Below are positions 12,991 to 13,233 of a DNA stretch of 13,233 bases, piece by piece; position 1 is the first letter of the stretch, and each line of letters begins with the position of its first letter. Position numbers and translations under genes: made by a program. Location: positions 1 to 13,233 of the forward strand of contig JAEZYO010000990.1 of the NCBI GenBank assembly GCA_023419055.1, written 5' to 3'. This DNA comes from Pseudomonadota bacterium (GTDB taxonomy: Bacteria; Myxococcota; Polyangia; Polyangiales; Polyangiaceae). The notes under the pieces are model-generated. The model saw only the letters and a list, made by a program, of their open reading frames with translations, did no database searches and was not told the DNA's origin.

Positions 12991-13233
12991 ATTTCCGCCT
13001 CCGCGGCACGAGCAACGGCCCCGCTGGGCTTCGACGACGGCTTTCGTGCGATCACGGCGTCTCGAAAGCCCGGCACCGCGCCTTCGAGGCCTTTCCCCGC
13101 CTATTTCGAGCTCGTTCCGGCGCCTCCCGAGCTCCGCGCGGCGACCCGGAACCTTGTTCCTCCAAAAAACTCAATGATTCCTTCGCTGTCGAAGCTCCCA
13201 GGCCGTGGTGCAGGGCTTCGAACCCGCTGGTGA
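12991..13233. other. Window end without a recognisable gene
   Basis: These 243 bases hold no gene I can name. The plus frame of the methyltransferase stays open after its TGA up to a TGA at 13231-13233, about 80 codons, but lacks a convincing start. Third-position bias is weaker than in the genes, and bases 13150-13190 are clearly richer in A and T. Short hairpins are GGAAC/GTTCC (13148-13160) and CTTCG/CGAAG (13181-13194). It may be a 3' region plus the promoter of a following gene. Confidence 0.5.
13039..13070 (+). terminator. Hairpin downstream of the methyltransferase gene (possible terminator without T run)
   Basis: GGCTTTCG (13039-13046) and CGAAAGCC (13063-13070) form a perfect 8-bp stem around a 16-base loop, beginning 48 bases after the methyltransferase stop. 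No T tract follows. It could be a 3'-end stabilising structure or chance. Confidence 0.3.

Noticed and set aside
13212..13226. tRNA T-arm-like sequence on the minus strand (GGGTTCGAAGCCC)
   Set aside because: The stem has only three clean pairs before mismatches, position 60 would be a purine, and no CCA or paired acceptor strand follows. Any remaining tRNA body would lie outside the window, so a tRNA cannot be supported.

Overview
The window is high-GC, densely packed bacterial DNA. It most resembles a Myxococcota chromosome of the Polyangia type. The clues are lipoproteins with long Gly/Ser/Thr linkers, a strong bias to G or C at third codon positions, a high share of unfamiliar secreted proteins, and genes whose ends overlap by a few bases. 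This placement rests on sequence style only. I see no rRNA, complete tRNA, CRISPR array, insertion sequence or phage gene.

Layout. Bases 2-502 are the 3' end of an unrecognised gene. Bases 516-3206 form a tight three-gene sugar-nucleotide operon: an extended-SDR sugar epimerase/dehydratase, a nucleotidyltransferase, and a GHMP kinase of the HddA (heptose-7-phosphate kinase) type. This looks like part of a GDP-heptose-like activation pathway for a surface polysaccharide. A Uma2-family nuclease gene (3216-3791, minus) converges on it across a small hairpin. A 163-base intergenic region with sigma-54-like boxes leads to a Cys-rich lipoprotein gene and a ferritin-like gene (3955-5249) joined by a GTGA overlap. 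Converging on these is a minus-strand pair (5241-7168): an isopenicillin-N-synthase-type 2-oxoglutarate/Fe(II) oxygenase and a xylose-isomerase-like TIM-barrel enzyme, overlapping by ATGA. After a 286-base divergent region comes a secreted GH5 cellulase-like lipoprotein (7455-8651), then a GNAT acetyltransferase (to 9363). Another minus-strand pair (9348-11595) encodes a large GT-C/YfhO-like membrane protein and a translationally coupled 151-residue unknown protein. A divergent plus-strand pair (11667-12990) encodes a tail-anchored unknown protein and a SAM methyltransferase. The last 243 bases hold hairpins but no recognisable gene.

How the genes may work together. The first operon, the GT-C membrane protein and the methyltransferase all fit cell-surface glycan or glycolipid synthesis, but their physical separation means this link is inference. 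The oxygenase/TIM-barrel pair looks like a two-step modification or degradation route of unknown substrate. The lipoprotein/ferritin pair may be a split form of a single exported ferritin-like protein. There is no clear defence system, RiPP cluster or mobile element. The best candidates for something new are the lipoprotein-ferritin pair with its tandem promoter-like boxes, and the oxygenase/TIM-barrel operon.
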